Positions 32,722-40,983 of a DNA stretch of 53,083 nucleotides are shown here, one piece after another; positions within the stretch are counted from its first letter, which is position 1; every line of letters begins with the position of its first letter. Below the pieces are notes generated by a model, which ran no database searches, was not told where the DNA came from, and worked only from the letters and a program-made list of their open reading frames with translations. Where the stretch lies: the NCBI GenBank assembly GCA_945923475.1, contig CAMELE010000011.1, positions 1 to 53,083 of the forward strand. The letters are read 5' to 3'. This stretch comes from an uncultured Mollicutes bacterium (GTDB taxonomy: Bacteria > Bacillota_I > Bacilli_A > Acholeplasmatales > Anaeroplasmataceae). Both the position numbers and the translations under genes were made by a program.

Positions 32722-33278
32722 ATACATCCTTCTTTTATATTTAACAGTGTGTAATTAAGCTTTATTTTTTTGGGTATTTCGTGTAAAGATATGAGAATTA
32801 TTGATTCACTAATATCCTTAATATCCTCAAAAAAGGTTTTTATAGATTCATCATCTAGGCCCTCTAATGGCTCATCATATAAAATAACATCATAATGATC
32901 AATCAAGCTTAAAATAATTCCAACCTTTTGAATCATTCCCTTTGAAAGAGTTTTAATAATTTTATTCTCAAGCTTATATTTTATGGCATAATGATAAAAT
33001 CCATATTCTGATTTATTGATTTTAGAATAATGATTAATAAATTCATAGGTCTTAAGTGCTTTAGGAAGAGTTAGTTTCTCAGGAAGGTAGAAAATATTAC
33101 TTTTTTCGATTTTTCCATCATAATGGTCATCTAGACCTGCAATCATTTTAAATAAAGTTGATTTTCCACTACCATTTTCTCCCATCAAAATATATATTCC
33201 ACTTTTAAATTCGTAGGATAGGTCATTAAATATAGTTTTTTTTCGAAATTTCTTATTTAAATTAGTTATCTTCAACAT
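32700..33278 (-). CDS. ABC transporter ATP-binding protein (compact)
   Basis: The start at 33278 has GAGGAAGA right before it. The 192-residue ATPase has Walker A GENGSGKST near residue 31, signature LSKGMIQK near 114, Walker B VILYDEPLEGLDDES near 129, and SLHEIPKKI with the switch histidine near 163. It is shorter than usual (about 210-230 residues). The catalytic glutamate of DEP is present. It overlaps genes on both sides (17 bp upstream, 22 bp downstream), showing tight coupling with the two secreted/anchored proteins and the membrane protein. Energising an exporter is the expected role. Confidence 0.87.
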   Translation of the reverse strand: MLKITNLNKKFRKKTIFNDLSYEFKSGIYILMGENGSGKSTLFKMIAGLDDHYDGKIEKSNIFYLPEKLTLPKALKTYEFINHYSKINKSEYGFYHYAIKYKLENKIIKTLSKGMIQKVGIILSLIDHYDVILYDEPLEGLDDESIKTFFEDIKDISESIILISLHEIPKKIKLNYTLLNIKEGCICEVLDK

Positions 33279-33933
33279 ATTCTTCCTCGTAAATTGCAAG
33301 AGTCTTTAAATCAACGTTATAGTTTTGCCAAATATATATATTATCTAAATCTTTGAGAATTATATAATTGTTTATATTCCTATTTTTTAAATAAATAATT
33401 GTTTTTAAGCTACCCGGATCATATATATAATAATCAACAAATTCATTATTAATAACATTAATATTCCCTTGACATTTAACGCCCTCAGAAAAACATTCTC
33501 CTTCAAGCATAAGAATGTTTTTATCAGAAAAAATAATATTACCAATTAACGAATCAAATTCTACAGAGTTATATTCTACCCTTAAATAAGCATTTTCTAT
33601 CATTTGCCAATCAAATGTTCCTAACTCAAATGAAACTAAGTATAAGCTTAATCTAGTATTTAAAAATGTAAAATCTTTAACATACCTACAATAATTTCTT
33701 TTAATGTTATATGTAACATCCATAGTTCTTAGGTAATAGTGTGGTCTATCACTTGAAAAAATAACATCCCTTGTACTAGTAAAAACTGGAACAACAATTT
33801 CGTTTACATTACTAGAAACATAATAGGTTTCATATGAAGTATAATAATGACATGGTACCATTTCATCATTTTCAATAACAAAAACAATGAATCCTAAAAA
33901 CAATAGTGTAATAAGGTATTTAAGCTGTTTCAT
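33262..33933 (-). CDS. Exported protein of unknown family, exporter operon gene 2
   Basis: The 223-residue protein has an N-terminal hydrophobic segment (residues about 4-20), followed by a mature part of beta-rich sequence with aromatic residues (CHYYTSYETYYVSSNVNEIV, SRDVIFSSD-like and NYIILKDLDNIYIWQNYNV). There is no lipobox. I do not recognise the family. Its start overlaps the stop of the preceding secreted protein (ATGA) and its end overlaps the ATPase gene. It may be an extracytoplasmic partner or cargo of the exporter. Three or four cysteines are scattered and do not form an obvious motif. Confidence 0.65.
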   Translation of the reverse strand: MKQLKYLITLLFLGFIVFVIENDEMVPCHYYTSYETYYVSSNVNEIVVPVFTSTRDVIFSSDRPHYYLRTMDVTYNIKRNYCRYVKDFTFLNTRLSLYLVSFELGTFDWQMIENAYLRVEYNSVEFDSLIGNIIFSDKNILMLEGECFSEGVKCQGNINVINNEFVDYYIYDPGSLKTIIYLKNRNINNYIILKDLDNIYIWQNYNVDLKTLAIYEEEYVEDN

Positions 33934-34565
33934 AATTTTATTTTTTCAATTCTTAGATATGAATCTGTAATAGTAAAATATTCAAACCCTCCGGACTCTT
34001 TCCTAAACCATAGCTGATAAAAACTAGCAACACCATTAGTTAGTAAACCAGTTCCTTGGACATATACAACACAAATCGTACCTGGATCTATTTCTATTTC
34101 TAGGTTTTCTTGTTGCTTCACAAGCTGCGTTTCAACATATGAACCTTCTATTTTTAAGCTTGAATCAAGTCCATTTTTAAATTTTTTTATTGACCCTGAT
34201 ATGCTATAACCAATTGTTCCCGTACAGCTAATAGATGTTTTTACACTATTTTCACTAGAAACCTGAACCTTGTACTTCATAGCTGTAGTACCACTGTTAT
34301 ACATTGTAAAAACTGTACTAGAGATAAATTCTACTTTAGTATTTTTTTGAAAAAATTCATAACGCCAACCATTAAATTTTCTTTTTTTTATATGGCTTAA
34401 GCCTTCATTAATTTCTTCATTTGTATAATCTCTTAAAAGCTTCCCATCAGAAACATTTATTGAGGAAAAACTCATGTAGTCGTTTACATCAGCATTACTT
34501 GGCTTACTAGGGGCAGCAATTAAAAAAACAAATAATAAAATTACAAGCATGACAATTTTCTTCAT
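33930..34565 (-). CDS. Secreted protein of unknown family, exporter operon gene 1
   Basis: The 211-residue protein has a clear signal peptide (MKKIVMLVILLFVFLIAA, cleavage likely after PSNA near residue 25). The mature part begins DVNDYMSFSSINVSDGKLLR and includes a beta-rich core (TGTIGYSISGSIKKFKNG, TICVVYVQGTG). GAGGT precedes the ATG. It is first in the four-gene operon that ends in an ABC ATPase and an ABC-2-like membrane protein. There is no known match by eye. Candidate functions are a surface-displayed or secreted product or a sensing component; none can be claimed. Confidence 0.65.
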   Translation of the reverse strand: MKKIVMLVILLFVFLIAAPSKPSNADVNDYMSFSSINVSDGKLLRDYTNEEINEGLSHIKKRKFNGWRYEFFQKNTKVEFISSTVFTMYNSGTTAMKYKVQVSSENSVKTSISCTGTIGYSISGSIKKFKNGLDSSLKIEGSYVETQLVKQQENLEIEIDPGTICVVYVQGTGLLTNGVASFYQLWFRKESGGFEYFTITDSYLRIEKIKL

Positions 34566-34627
34566 AATAAATCAACCTCATTTCTATAATCTCACTATAA
34601 CATAGTCAATTTAGATATGATTTTAGT

Positions 34628-34828
34628 TTAAAGGTTAATATAATATTTTAGTATTTCATAGTGATATACTGAATCAATATCTCTTAATAGCTTTATTGTC
34701 ATCTGCTTTAGTTCTTTTTCTTCATTAATGTGCTTAGACTGCTTTTTATAAATAGATTTAATGTTTGTGCCTAGCATAAAAAATGGAATAAGCATAACTA
34801 AAAGGAAAATAATAAAAACAATCCACAT
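34628..34828 (-). CDS. Small single-pass membrane protein
   Basis: The 66-residue protein has an N-terminal hydrophobic segment (residues 2-21, WIVFIIFLLVMLIPFFML) and a charged helical C-terminal part. An AGGTGATAGG-like site lies before the start. It lies between the exporter operon (62 bp away) and the SpoVIF-like gene (75 bp away), and could be the leader gene of the former. No family recognised. Confidence 0.55.
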   Translation of the reverse strand: MWIVFIIFLLVMLIPFFMLGTNIKSIYKKQSKHINEEKELKQMTIKLLRDIDSVYHYEILKYYINL

Positions 34829-34879
34829 CCTATCACCTCATTTTATAATATGAGGTAAGTTTTAACTTTTTCTAGTCAA

Positions 34880-34901
34880 AAGAAAAGGAGCAGCTGCTCC
34901 T
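34880..34901 (-). terminator. Terminator after the SpoVIF-like gene
   Basis: A perfect 16-bp palindrome AGGAGCAGCTGCTCCT (34,886-34,901) is followed on the minus strand by TTTTCTTTT, right after the stop. Confidence 0.75.
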
Positions 34902-34903
34902 AA

Positions 34904-35140
34904 TTATATTAGATTTAGTAAATCTGGACTAATGCCTCTTTGCTTAATGATATCTATTATTTTTTCTTCATCCTCTAAAGATAATGTTTTATTTGCAAGC
35001 TTAGCACCCTTTTGTATTACATATCTTAAATTATCTTCATCTGATAAATCTAGAGTTTTTGCTTCCTCAACTAAATCCAAAACTTCATTTTTATCAATAT
35101 TATACTTATTGATTACATCAAATACTTTCTTAAAATCCAT
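34904..35140 (-). CDS. SpoVIF-like small sporulation protein
   Basis: The 78-residue protein resembles Bacillus SpoVIF (YjcC) in length and pattern: an N-terminal helical segment (NKYNIDKNEVLDLVEEAKT), then DEDNLRYVIQKGAKLANKTL and SLEDEEKIIDIIKQRG. SpoVIF has the same spacing of a conserved R..I.....A...K.....E..I...I. In Bacillus SpoVIF stabilises GerE and affects coat assembly. RBS AGGAGGC lies about 12 bp upstream of the ATG. It is downstream of der, with 51 bp between. The match is by pattern memory only; a different small helical protein is possible. Confidence 0.5.
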   Translation of the reverse strand: MDFKKVFDVINKYNIDKNEVLDLVEEAKTLDLSDEDNLRYVIQKGAKLANKTLSLEDEEKIIDIIKQRGISPDLLNLI

Positions 35141-35191
35141 GAAAAAAGCCTCCTGTACATAATATGACAGAAAGCTTTAAATAATTACTAT

Positions 35192-36496
35192 TTAATCACG
35201 TTTACGTAATGACAATTTAATTGGAGTTCCAAAAAAATCAAAATTTTTACGTAATTGATTTTCTAAATATCTTAAATATGAGAAATGAACATAGCTTGGA
35301 TCATTTAAGAATATCGCAAATGTTGGAGGCTTAGTTCCTACTTGTGATATATAATAGAACTTAGGCTTACCACCATTAAACTCAGCCGGTGGATTCATTG
35401 CGATAGCATCATTAAACACATCATTTAAAATACTAGTTTGTACACGTTTATTATATGATTCGTATGCAAGCTCAATCTGTGGGAATAGAGTATGAACACG
35501 TTTATTCTCCTTAGCACTTAAAAATACTATTGGAGCGTAATCTAAGAACTTAAAGTTTTCTCTAACCTTTTTTGTCCACTCATTCATAACCTTAGAATCT
35601 TTTTCAACAGTGTCCCATTTATTAACTACAATAATTGTAGGTCTATTATATTCGTCACAATATTGAGCAACATGCTTGTCCTGCTCTTGGAAGCCAGTTT
35701 CTGCATCAAGAACCAATAATACAACATCGCTTCTTTCGATTGCATCTACGGTTCTAATTACCATATACTTTTCCATGTTTTCATAAACCTTACCACGTTT
35801 TCTTAAGCCGGCAGTATCTACTACAACATAATGTCTACCATATGCATCAAACTCTGTATCGATTGCATCTGTAGTTGTCCCAGGTATATTTGATACAATT
35901 ACTCTTTCATCATTAAGTAATGTATTAGTAAGTGATGATTTACCAACATTAGGACGACCAATTAGGGAGAAGCAAATACTATCCTTATATGGCTTGTCCT
36001 TAATCTCTGGCAATGCTTCTAAAACCTTATCAAGCAAATCTCCAACACCAACTCCATGATTTGATGAAACTGGAATAGGATCACCAAATCCTAAGCTATA
36101 AAACTCATATATGTTATCTAAAAATTTTTGATCATCAACCTTATTAACAGCTAAAATTACCGGTTTATTTGAACGATACAATAGTTTAGCAACATACACA
36201 TCATCATCTGTTACACCACTTCTTGAATCTGTTAGCATAATGATAACATCGGCCTCATTCATCGCAATTTCTGCTTGAGCTTGAATTTCAACCTGAAATG
36301 GTGCATCACTAATTTCAATTCCACCAGTATCTATTAAATTAAATTCACGGCCAAGCCATTCGCCCTTCGCATAAATTCGATCTCTTGTAACTCCTGGAGT
36401 AGAGTCAGTAATAGATAATCTTTGACCAATTATACGATTAAATAATGTTGATTTACCAACATTAGGGCGTCCAACAATTGCTACCTTACCTAGCAT
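35192..36496 (-). CDS. der: Ribosome biogenesis GTPase Der (EngA)
   Basis: The 434-residue protein has two GTPase domains in tandem, the Der hallmark: first G1 GRPNVGKST at residue 8 with DTGGIE (G3) and NKVD (G4), second G1 GRPNVGKSS at about 177 with DTAGL and NKWD. The C-terminal KH-like domain follows, with [20 protein letters not shown]. Der is needed for 50S subunit assembly. Length is normal (about 436). It follows rpsA and cmk, as in Bacillus (cmk-ypfD-der). Confidence 0.97.
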   Translation of the reverse strand: MLGKVAIVGRPNVGKSTLFNRIIGQRLSITDSTPGVTRDRIYAKGEWLGREFNLIDTGGIEISDAPFQVEIQAQAEIAMNEADVIIMLTDSRSGVTDDDVYVAKLLYRSNKPVILAVNKVDDQKFLDNIYEFYSLGFGDPIPVSSNHGVGVGDLLDKVLEALPEIKDKPYKDSICFSLIGRPNVGKSSLTNTLLNDERVIVSNIPGTTTDAIDTEFDAYGRHYVVVDTAGLRKRGKVYENMEKYMVIRTVDAIERSDVVLLVLDAETGFQEQDKHVAQYCDEYNRPTIIVVNKWDTVEKDSKVMNEWTKKVRENFKFLDYAPIVFLSAKENKRVHTLFPQIELAYESYNKRVQTSILNDVFNDAIAMNPPAEFNGGKPKFYYISQVGTKPPTFAIFLNDPSYVHFSYLRYLENQLRKNFDFFGTPIKLSLRKRD

Positions 36497-36517
36497 GTTA
36501 TCAAAACCTTTCGCTAA

Positions 36518-37990
36518 TTATTTTAACTGATCCTTAAATAGATCACCAAGTGTTGTTCCCTTTTCCTCTTTTTCACTTTGCATATAATTTTCGTATTGCT
36601 CACGCTCTTCTAATGACTTATATGCTCTTTCAGATAATACTAAAATCCATTTCTTTGGATTAAATTCAGTAACAATACATTTAACAGTGTCACCTACTGA
36701 GTAAATATCAGTAGCCTTTAATCTCTTTTCGCCACCATCAACAGAGCTAAATGGAATAGTAGCATCTACACCCTCAAGTGCCGCAACAAATTCCTTTTCG
36801 CGAACCTCAGTAATAGTAGCCTCTACCTTATCACCAACATTAAGACTTACACGGCTCCAAGGGTTGTCAATTAATGGCTTTCTAGAAAGTCCAATCTTTT
36901 CATTTTCATCATCAAATCGAATAATTGATACCTCAATTTCATCACCAATCAAAAGTGATGCCATTAAATTATCATTTGGATTCCATGAGAACTCAGATTT
37001 ATGAAGAAGACCTGTAACATTCTTACCAAGCTCTACAAGAACACCAAATGGCATTTTATTAACAACCTTTCCCTTTACTGTATCAGAAACATTATGCTCT
37101 TCCTTATACAATTGATATGGGGTTTTTAATAAAGCCTTACGTGATAATTCTAGTTTACCATTATCAGTATTTACTACAAGCACATCAACAACATCGCCTT
37201 CATTTAAGATATCACTTGCAGATTTAATGAATGTATGGTCAACGTCCTTAAGTCGAATTAATCCTTGAACCTTATCAAATTTAACAAAAGCACCATAAGG
37301 AACAATCTTACATACTGTACCTTGAACCTTGTCACCAACATGGAAAGTCTTATACTCTTCTTCTCTTTCCTTTATATACTCTTGATGTTCGGCTTCCTTT
37401 TTAGCTAAATATTCCTCATGAGCACGTTGACGCTCTTCATAAGCATGCTGACGCTCCTCACGAATTACAGCATAACGAGAAACATAGGCATTTTTCTTTT
37501 CATCATTATATGAAAGAATCTTTACCGCAACTAAATCACCCTTAGCTAAAGGCGTTTTTAAATCCTTAACTGACATAAACATTTCAATTTTTCCGTCAGA
37601 TAAAACATATCCCTTGCCTTCTACAACCTTAATAACACGTGCTTCGACATTTGATTCTAAAGGTACATTTACCTTATATGCTTCGAAATTCTCCTTCTTT
37701 AAGGTATTAAGACGAGAAAGTAAAATATCACTATTTTCTCCTTCTACAATCTTTGTAACTTCAGCTTCAACAATATCTCCAACCTTAACAAGTGGCTTTA
37801 ATGATGTAGCATTCTTATCTGTTGTAAAATGATCTAAATAGATAGTACCTTCTGTAAAAGTATTTAGGTTAACCTTTGCATACTTATCTGTAACCTCTAC
37901 AACCTCACCCTTTACAACGTCATGAACATGAAGTTCTTTTGTGTTTTCTTCCTTTAGAAGTTCTTCCATTGAAATCTCATTATTTTCCAT
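36518..37990 (-). CDS. rpsA: 30S ribosomal protein S1
   Basis: The start at 37990 is chosen because AAAGGA is about 9 bp before it; the gene overlaps the end of cmk by 11 bp. The 490-residue protein carries five S1 OB-fold domains in a row, the clearest beginning at VGDKVQGTVCKIVPYGAFVK near residue 212. The last two are at VSDTVKGKVVNKMPFGVLVE and VGDKVEATITEVREKEFVAA. A Glu/His-rich helical stretch (residues about 180-210) separates domains 2 and 3. Bacillus S1 (YpfD) has four domains; five here is between this and the six of E. coli. It is the middle gene of cmk-rpsA-der. Confidence 0.93.
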   Translation of the reverse strand: MENNEISMEELLKEENTKELHVHDVVKGEVVEVTDKYAKVNLNTFTEGTIYLDHFTTDKNATSLKPLVKVGDIVEAEVTKIVEGENSDILLSRLNTLKKENFEAYKVNVPLESNVEARVIKVVEGKGYVLSDGKIEMFMSVKDLKTPLAKGDLVAVKILSYNDEKKNAYVSRYAVIREERQHAYEERQRAHEEYLAKKEAEHQEYIKEREEEYKTFHVGDKVQGTVCKIVPYGAFVKFDKVQGLIRLKDVDHTFIKSASDILNEGDVVDVLVVNTDNGKLELSRKALLKTPYQLYKEEHNVSDTVKGKVVNKMPFGVLVELGKNVTGLLHKSEFSWNPNDNLMASLLIGDEIEVSIIRFDDENEKIGLSRKPLIDNPWSRVSLNVGDKVEATITEVREKEFVAALEGVDATIPFSSVDGGEKRLKATDIYSVGDTVKCIVTEFNPKKWILVLSERAYKSLEEREQYENYMQSEKEEKGTTLGDLFKDQLK

Positions 37991-38648
37991 TTTCATCCAT
38001 CCTTTCACAAACAATACTAACGATAGTATTGCACACTTCTTCAATTGTCATCGAAGTAGTATCCACTAAAATTGCATCCTCTGCCTTTTTTAATGGTGAT
38101 ATTTCACGATGACTATCCTTGTAATCTCTTACCTTTATATCATTTAGAACCGTTTCAAATGATTCTTTAATACCTTTTTGTTCTAACTCTTTTAATCTTC
38201 TTTTTGCTCGTTCCTCTGGTGATGCAGTTAGAAATATCTTTACATCTGCATTAGGAAGAACTGTTGTACCTATATCTCTTCCATCCATTAGTACATATCC
38301 ATTCTTTGCACTCAAACGTTGGAATTGAACCATTTTATCTCTTACAGCCTTATATGAAGAAACTAAACTAACATTTCTTGTAACCTCAAGACTTCTAATT
38401 TCTTCTGATACATCCTCATGATTTAAGAATGTTTTATCATTAATATATACAATCTCGATAGAGTCCACAAAGGAATATTCAGCTTCATTGTTCAAATCAA
38501 TTTTTCTTCTTAAAGCTTCTAATGTTACAGCTCGATACATCGCTCCTGTATCAACGTGAACAAATCCAAGCTTTGTGGCAACTAGCTCACTAATTGATGA
38601 CTTCCCAGAACCTGCTGGACCGTCAATTGCAACTTGAAAGTTTTCCAT
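37980..38648 (-). CDS. cmk: Cytidylate kinase
   Basis: The 222-residue kinase has the P-loop in AIDGPAGSGKSSISELVA near residue 7. It also has VHVDTGAMYRAVTLEAL at about 30-46, LMDGRDIGTTVLP near 123, and the CMP-specific KIFLTASPEERAKRRLKEL. It phosphorylates CMP and dCMP to the diphosphates. Length is as expected (about 220-225). The stop lies inside the start of rpsA, so the two genes are coupled. Confidence 0.96.
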   Translation of the reverse strand: MENFQVAIDGPAGSGKSSISELVATKLGFVHVDTGAMYRAVTLEALRRKIDLNNEAEYSFVDSIEIVYINDKTFLNHEDVSEEIRSLEVTRNVSLVSSYKAVRDKMVQFQRLSAKNGYVLMDGRDIGTTVLPNADVKIFLTASPEERAKRRLKELEQKGIKESFETVLNDIKVRDYKDSHREISPLKKAEDAILVDTTSMTIEEVCNTIVSIVCERMDENGK

Positions 38649-38789
38649 ATTTTACACCTTTTCTCACGATATTTATCACTTTATAATTTTAGCATATATT
38701 TATAGAAATATCAAACATCATGAATTAACTATAATTTTATTACCTCTATCATTTTACCATTATTTTATTTTCTTTACAATTGCTAAAAA

Positions 38790-38822
38790 AGAAAAAAGGT
38801 TAAGACTTTTTCATCTTAACCC
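38790..38822 (-). terminator. Terminator after the acetylesterase-like gene
   Basis: GGTTAAGA and TCTTAACC pair, followed on the minus strand by TTTTTTCTTTTTT, right after the stop at 38830. Confidence 0.8.
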
Positions 38823-38829
38823 ATAATAG

Positions 38830-40773
38830 CTACGCTCCTTGAGCTTCGCCTGTAATTGTGAAATTAACATTTGTAAATTCAACAGTAGTACCACGGTTTG
38901 CAAACATACCTACATAAATATATTTTGAATCAACAGATAGTAAATCAAAATCAGGATAATCCTTAGTATAAGTTTGGCCCTTGTATGTTACACTTATTGT
39001 TATAACCTGACCAAGTCTACCTATCTTTAATGTGGCAGTATCATTTGCTTGATACAATGAATCAATCACATTATTTTCTTTCTTCAATGAACCTGATTCA
39101 CGTCCAAAAAGTACGTTCATATTAGTCTCTGTAGTAACTAGACCAGCAGCCAAATAATTTGCATAATTTGGAAGTGTTTTATCTGATAAATTGACATAGC
39201 AATCATCTCTTATCATCAATCCAAAGCCTGCTTGCTTAGTCTTACCTGTAGTTAATACTTTTGCTTCAGCAGTTATTTCAAAGTTTTTACTAGCATCAAC
39301 CTGTCTAAATAAATATGCGAATCCATCAGAGCTACCTGCGAATTTTCCTTTACTTGACGATCCTGTTTGTCCTACTGTAAACACACCTTCAGTTGTTTCT
39401 TTGGCTACAAATCCATTAGACGAAGATATTGGAGAACCACCACAATCACCAAACGCTGTACCATACCAGCCTTCTGATATTGTTTTAAACTGATCTGGCG
39501 CTTTATATGTTGATAAATCAGGCGCTTTATATGCACTAACTTTATAGCTACTATTTGCAACTAAATCGTTGGCCTTAACCGGTCTTGCAATATCTTCCTT
39601 TACATAAGCACCTAATGTTGAAGTTGAGTTTTTAAGAGCATATGCAACCTCATATGCTACATATTTAGCACCGTATATATTTAAGTGTGTATTATCAACA
39701 GATGATGTTAATGGAATAATTGTAGTACCATCAGTATCATAAATTCCAGCAGTCATTGCATGATAGTAAATAGCCTCATCATAGCCTATAGATGTATATT
39801 CATTCTTTGTAATATCTCTTAAATTAACAACTGCAACATCTTTTTCCTGTCCTAGCTCAACTATTGCGTTTGCATAATCTCCAGTTGCTGTAATATGACC
39901 ACTTGAACCTGTATAATCGTTTGAGCTGTTTGCTCTTACGATTGGTGTACATAAAATTGGCGTTGCTCCCTTTTCACTCGCAAGCTTTAAATAATATTCA
40001 TTTAAGCTATACTTGAATGATGTTGAATCATCAGTTGGTTTAGATGCATCTGTAAACCTAGTCGCATCATCATTTTTTTCATCATTGTGACCAAATCCAA
40101 TTAACAAATAATCTCCTGCCTTAATATTGTTCTTTAAGGTAGTATAGTTTTCTTCTACTATGTAGCTCTTTGAGCTTCTTCCAGACAATGCTAAATTATT
40201 AACTGTAATCATATCGTCAAAATAATTTCCAAGCTGTGTTCCATATCCATAGCGAGGATAATAATAAGAATCATTGAAGCATGCTAATGTTGAGTCTCCT
40301 ACCACATATAAAGTATGAGCTTCTTTAACAACTGAGCCTGTATGAGTATACACAACCTCATTAGACAAGTCACTGTTTGTGAATAATTCTAAATTATCGC
40401 TTACCGCTTGAACCTGAACCTTATAATCTCCTGTTTCAGAAGCTTCAATTTGATAGCTTGTTTCCGTTTGAACTGGAAGTGGTGCATTGTTAAGAGTAAC
40501 AATATAACCACTTGCATTTTCGATAGCAGACCATGAAACAACTGAGCCCTCAAGTGTAACAACTGGTGTAGCTAATTTAACTGCCGCTACGGTTGTAGTT
40601 GGAGCTACCGTTGTAGGTACAATTGTTGTTGGTGCTGCCGTTGTTGGTGCACTTGTTGTTGGCGATGATGTTGGAATTAATGTAGTTGAAGTGTTATCAT
40701 CTTTACAAGCAACTACAGTTAATGCTGAGGCTACAAGTACACCTGCAGCTAAAACTTTTAATATTTTTTTCAT
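38830..40773 (-). CDS. Rhamnogalacturonan acetylesterase-like SGNH lipoprotein
   Basis: The 647-residue protein begins with a lipoprotein signal (lipobox region SALTVVAC, Cys at residue 23) and a Thr/Pro/Ala-rich linker (TTSAPTTAAPTT). A fibronectin/Ig-like domain follows at about residues 65-145. The SGNH hydrolase domain spans about 152-385: block I VVGDSTLACF, NNLALSGRSSKSYI, block III GFGHNDEK, and the catalytic D/H of DNTHLNIYGAK. This is the plan of RhgT/rhamnogalacturonan acetylesterase (CE12). The C-terminal 200 residues form a beta-sandwich, likely carbohydrate-binding. It would deacetylate pectin on the cell surface, alongside the pectinesterase-like neighbour. The promoter overlaps a CcpA/LacI-type operator. 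Confidence 0.87.
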   Translation of the reverse strand: MKKILKVLAAGVLVASALTVVACKDDNTSTTLIPTSSPTTSAPTTAAPTTIVPTTVAPTTTVAAVKLATPVVTLEGSVVSWSAIENASGYIVTLNNAPLPVQTETSYQIEASETGDYKVQVQAVSDNLELFTNSDLSNEVVYTHTGSVVKEAHTLYVVGDSTLACFNDSYYYPRYGYGTQLGNYFDDMITVNNLALSGRSSKSYIVEENYTTLKNNIKAGDYLLIGFGHNDEKNDDATRFTDASKPTDDSTSFKYSLNEYYLKLASEKGATPILCTPIVRANSSNDYTGSSGHITATGDYANAIVELGQEKDVAVVNLRDITKNEYTSIGYDEAIYYHAMTAGIYDTDGTTIIPLTSSVDNTHLNIYGAKYVAYEVAYALKNSTSTLGAYVKEDIARPVKANDLVANSSYKVSAYKAPDLSTYKAPDQFKTISEGWYGTAFGDCGGSPISSSNGFVAKETTEGVFTVGQTGSSSKGKFAGSSDGFAYLFRQVDASKNFEITAEAKVLTTGKTKQAGFGLMIRDDCYVNLSDKTLPNYANYLAAGLVTTETNMNVLFGRESGSLKKENNVIDSLYQANDTATLKIGRLGQVITISVTYKGQTYTKDYPDFDLLSVDSKYIYVGMFANRGTTVEFTNVNFTITGEAQGA

Positions 40774-40802
40774 TTTTTTCTCCTTTTTTCCTATTAATAG
40801 AA

Positions 40803-40840
40803 ATTATATCCATTCAAATTTAAAATGTAAAGCGTTTTCA
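40803..40840 (-). promoter_or_regulatory. Promoter and cre-like operator of the acetylesterase gene
   Basis: On the minus strand TTTACA (40826-40831) and TATAAT (40803-40808) are 17 bp apart. The near-palindrome TGTAAAGCGTTTTCA (40826-40840) covers the -35. It resembles a catabolite-response element (central CG, TG..CA ends), though one base longer than the 14-bp consensus. Binding by CcpA or a LacI-family regulator would block the promoter. Confidence 0.65.
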
Positions 40841-40909
40841 TAAAATCGATACACGGAATTCACATAGTGTTCCGTTAGTTTAAATAATAACAAAAATACT
40901 TTATGACAA

Positions 40910-40961
40910 AACAAAAGGCTGTGAAAACCTACTTTTCAAAAAGTTAGGTTTTTTCACAGCC
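40910..40961 (-). terminator. Terminator after the pectinesterase-like gene
   Basis: A long hairpin with arms GGCTGTGAAAA and TTTTCACAGCC (40,917-40,961), followed on the minus strand by TTTTGTTTTG. A related GGGGCTGTGAAAAAA starts after the last gene at 53,032. Confidence 0.7.
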
Positions 40962-40983
40962 CCTCTCGTATTATTAGTAAATA

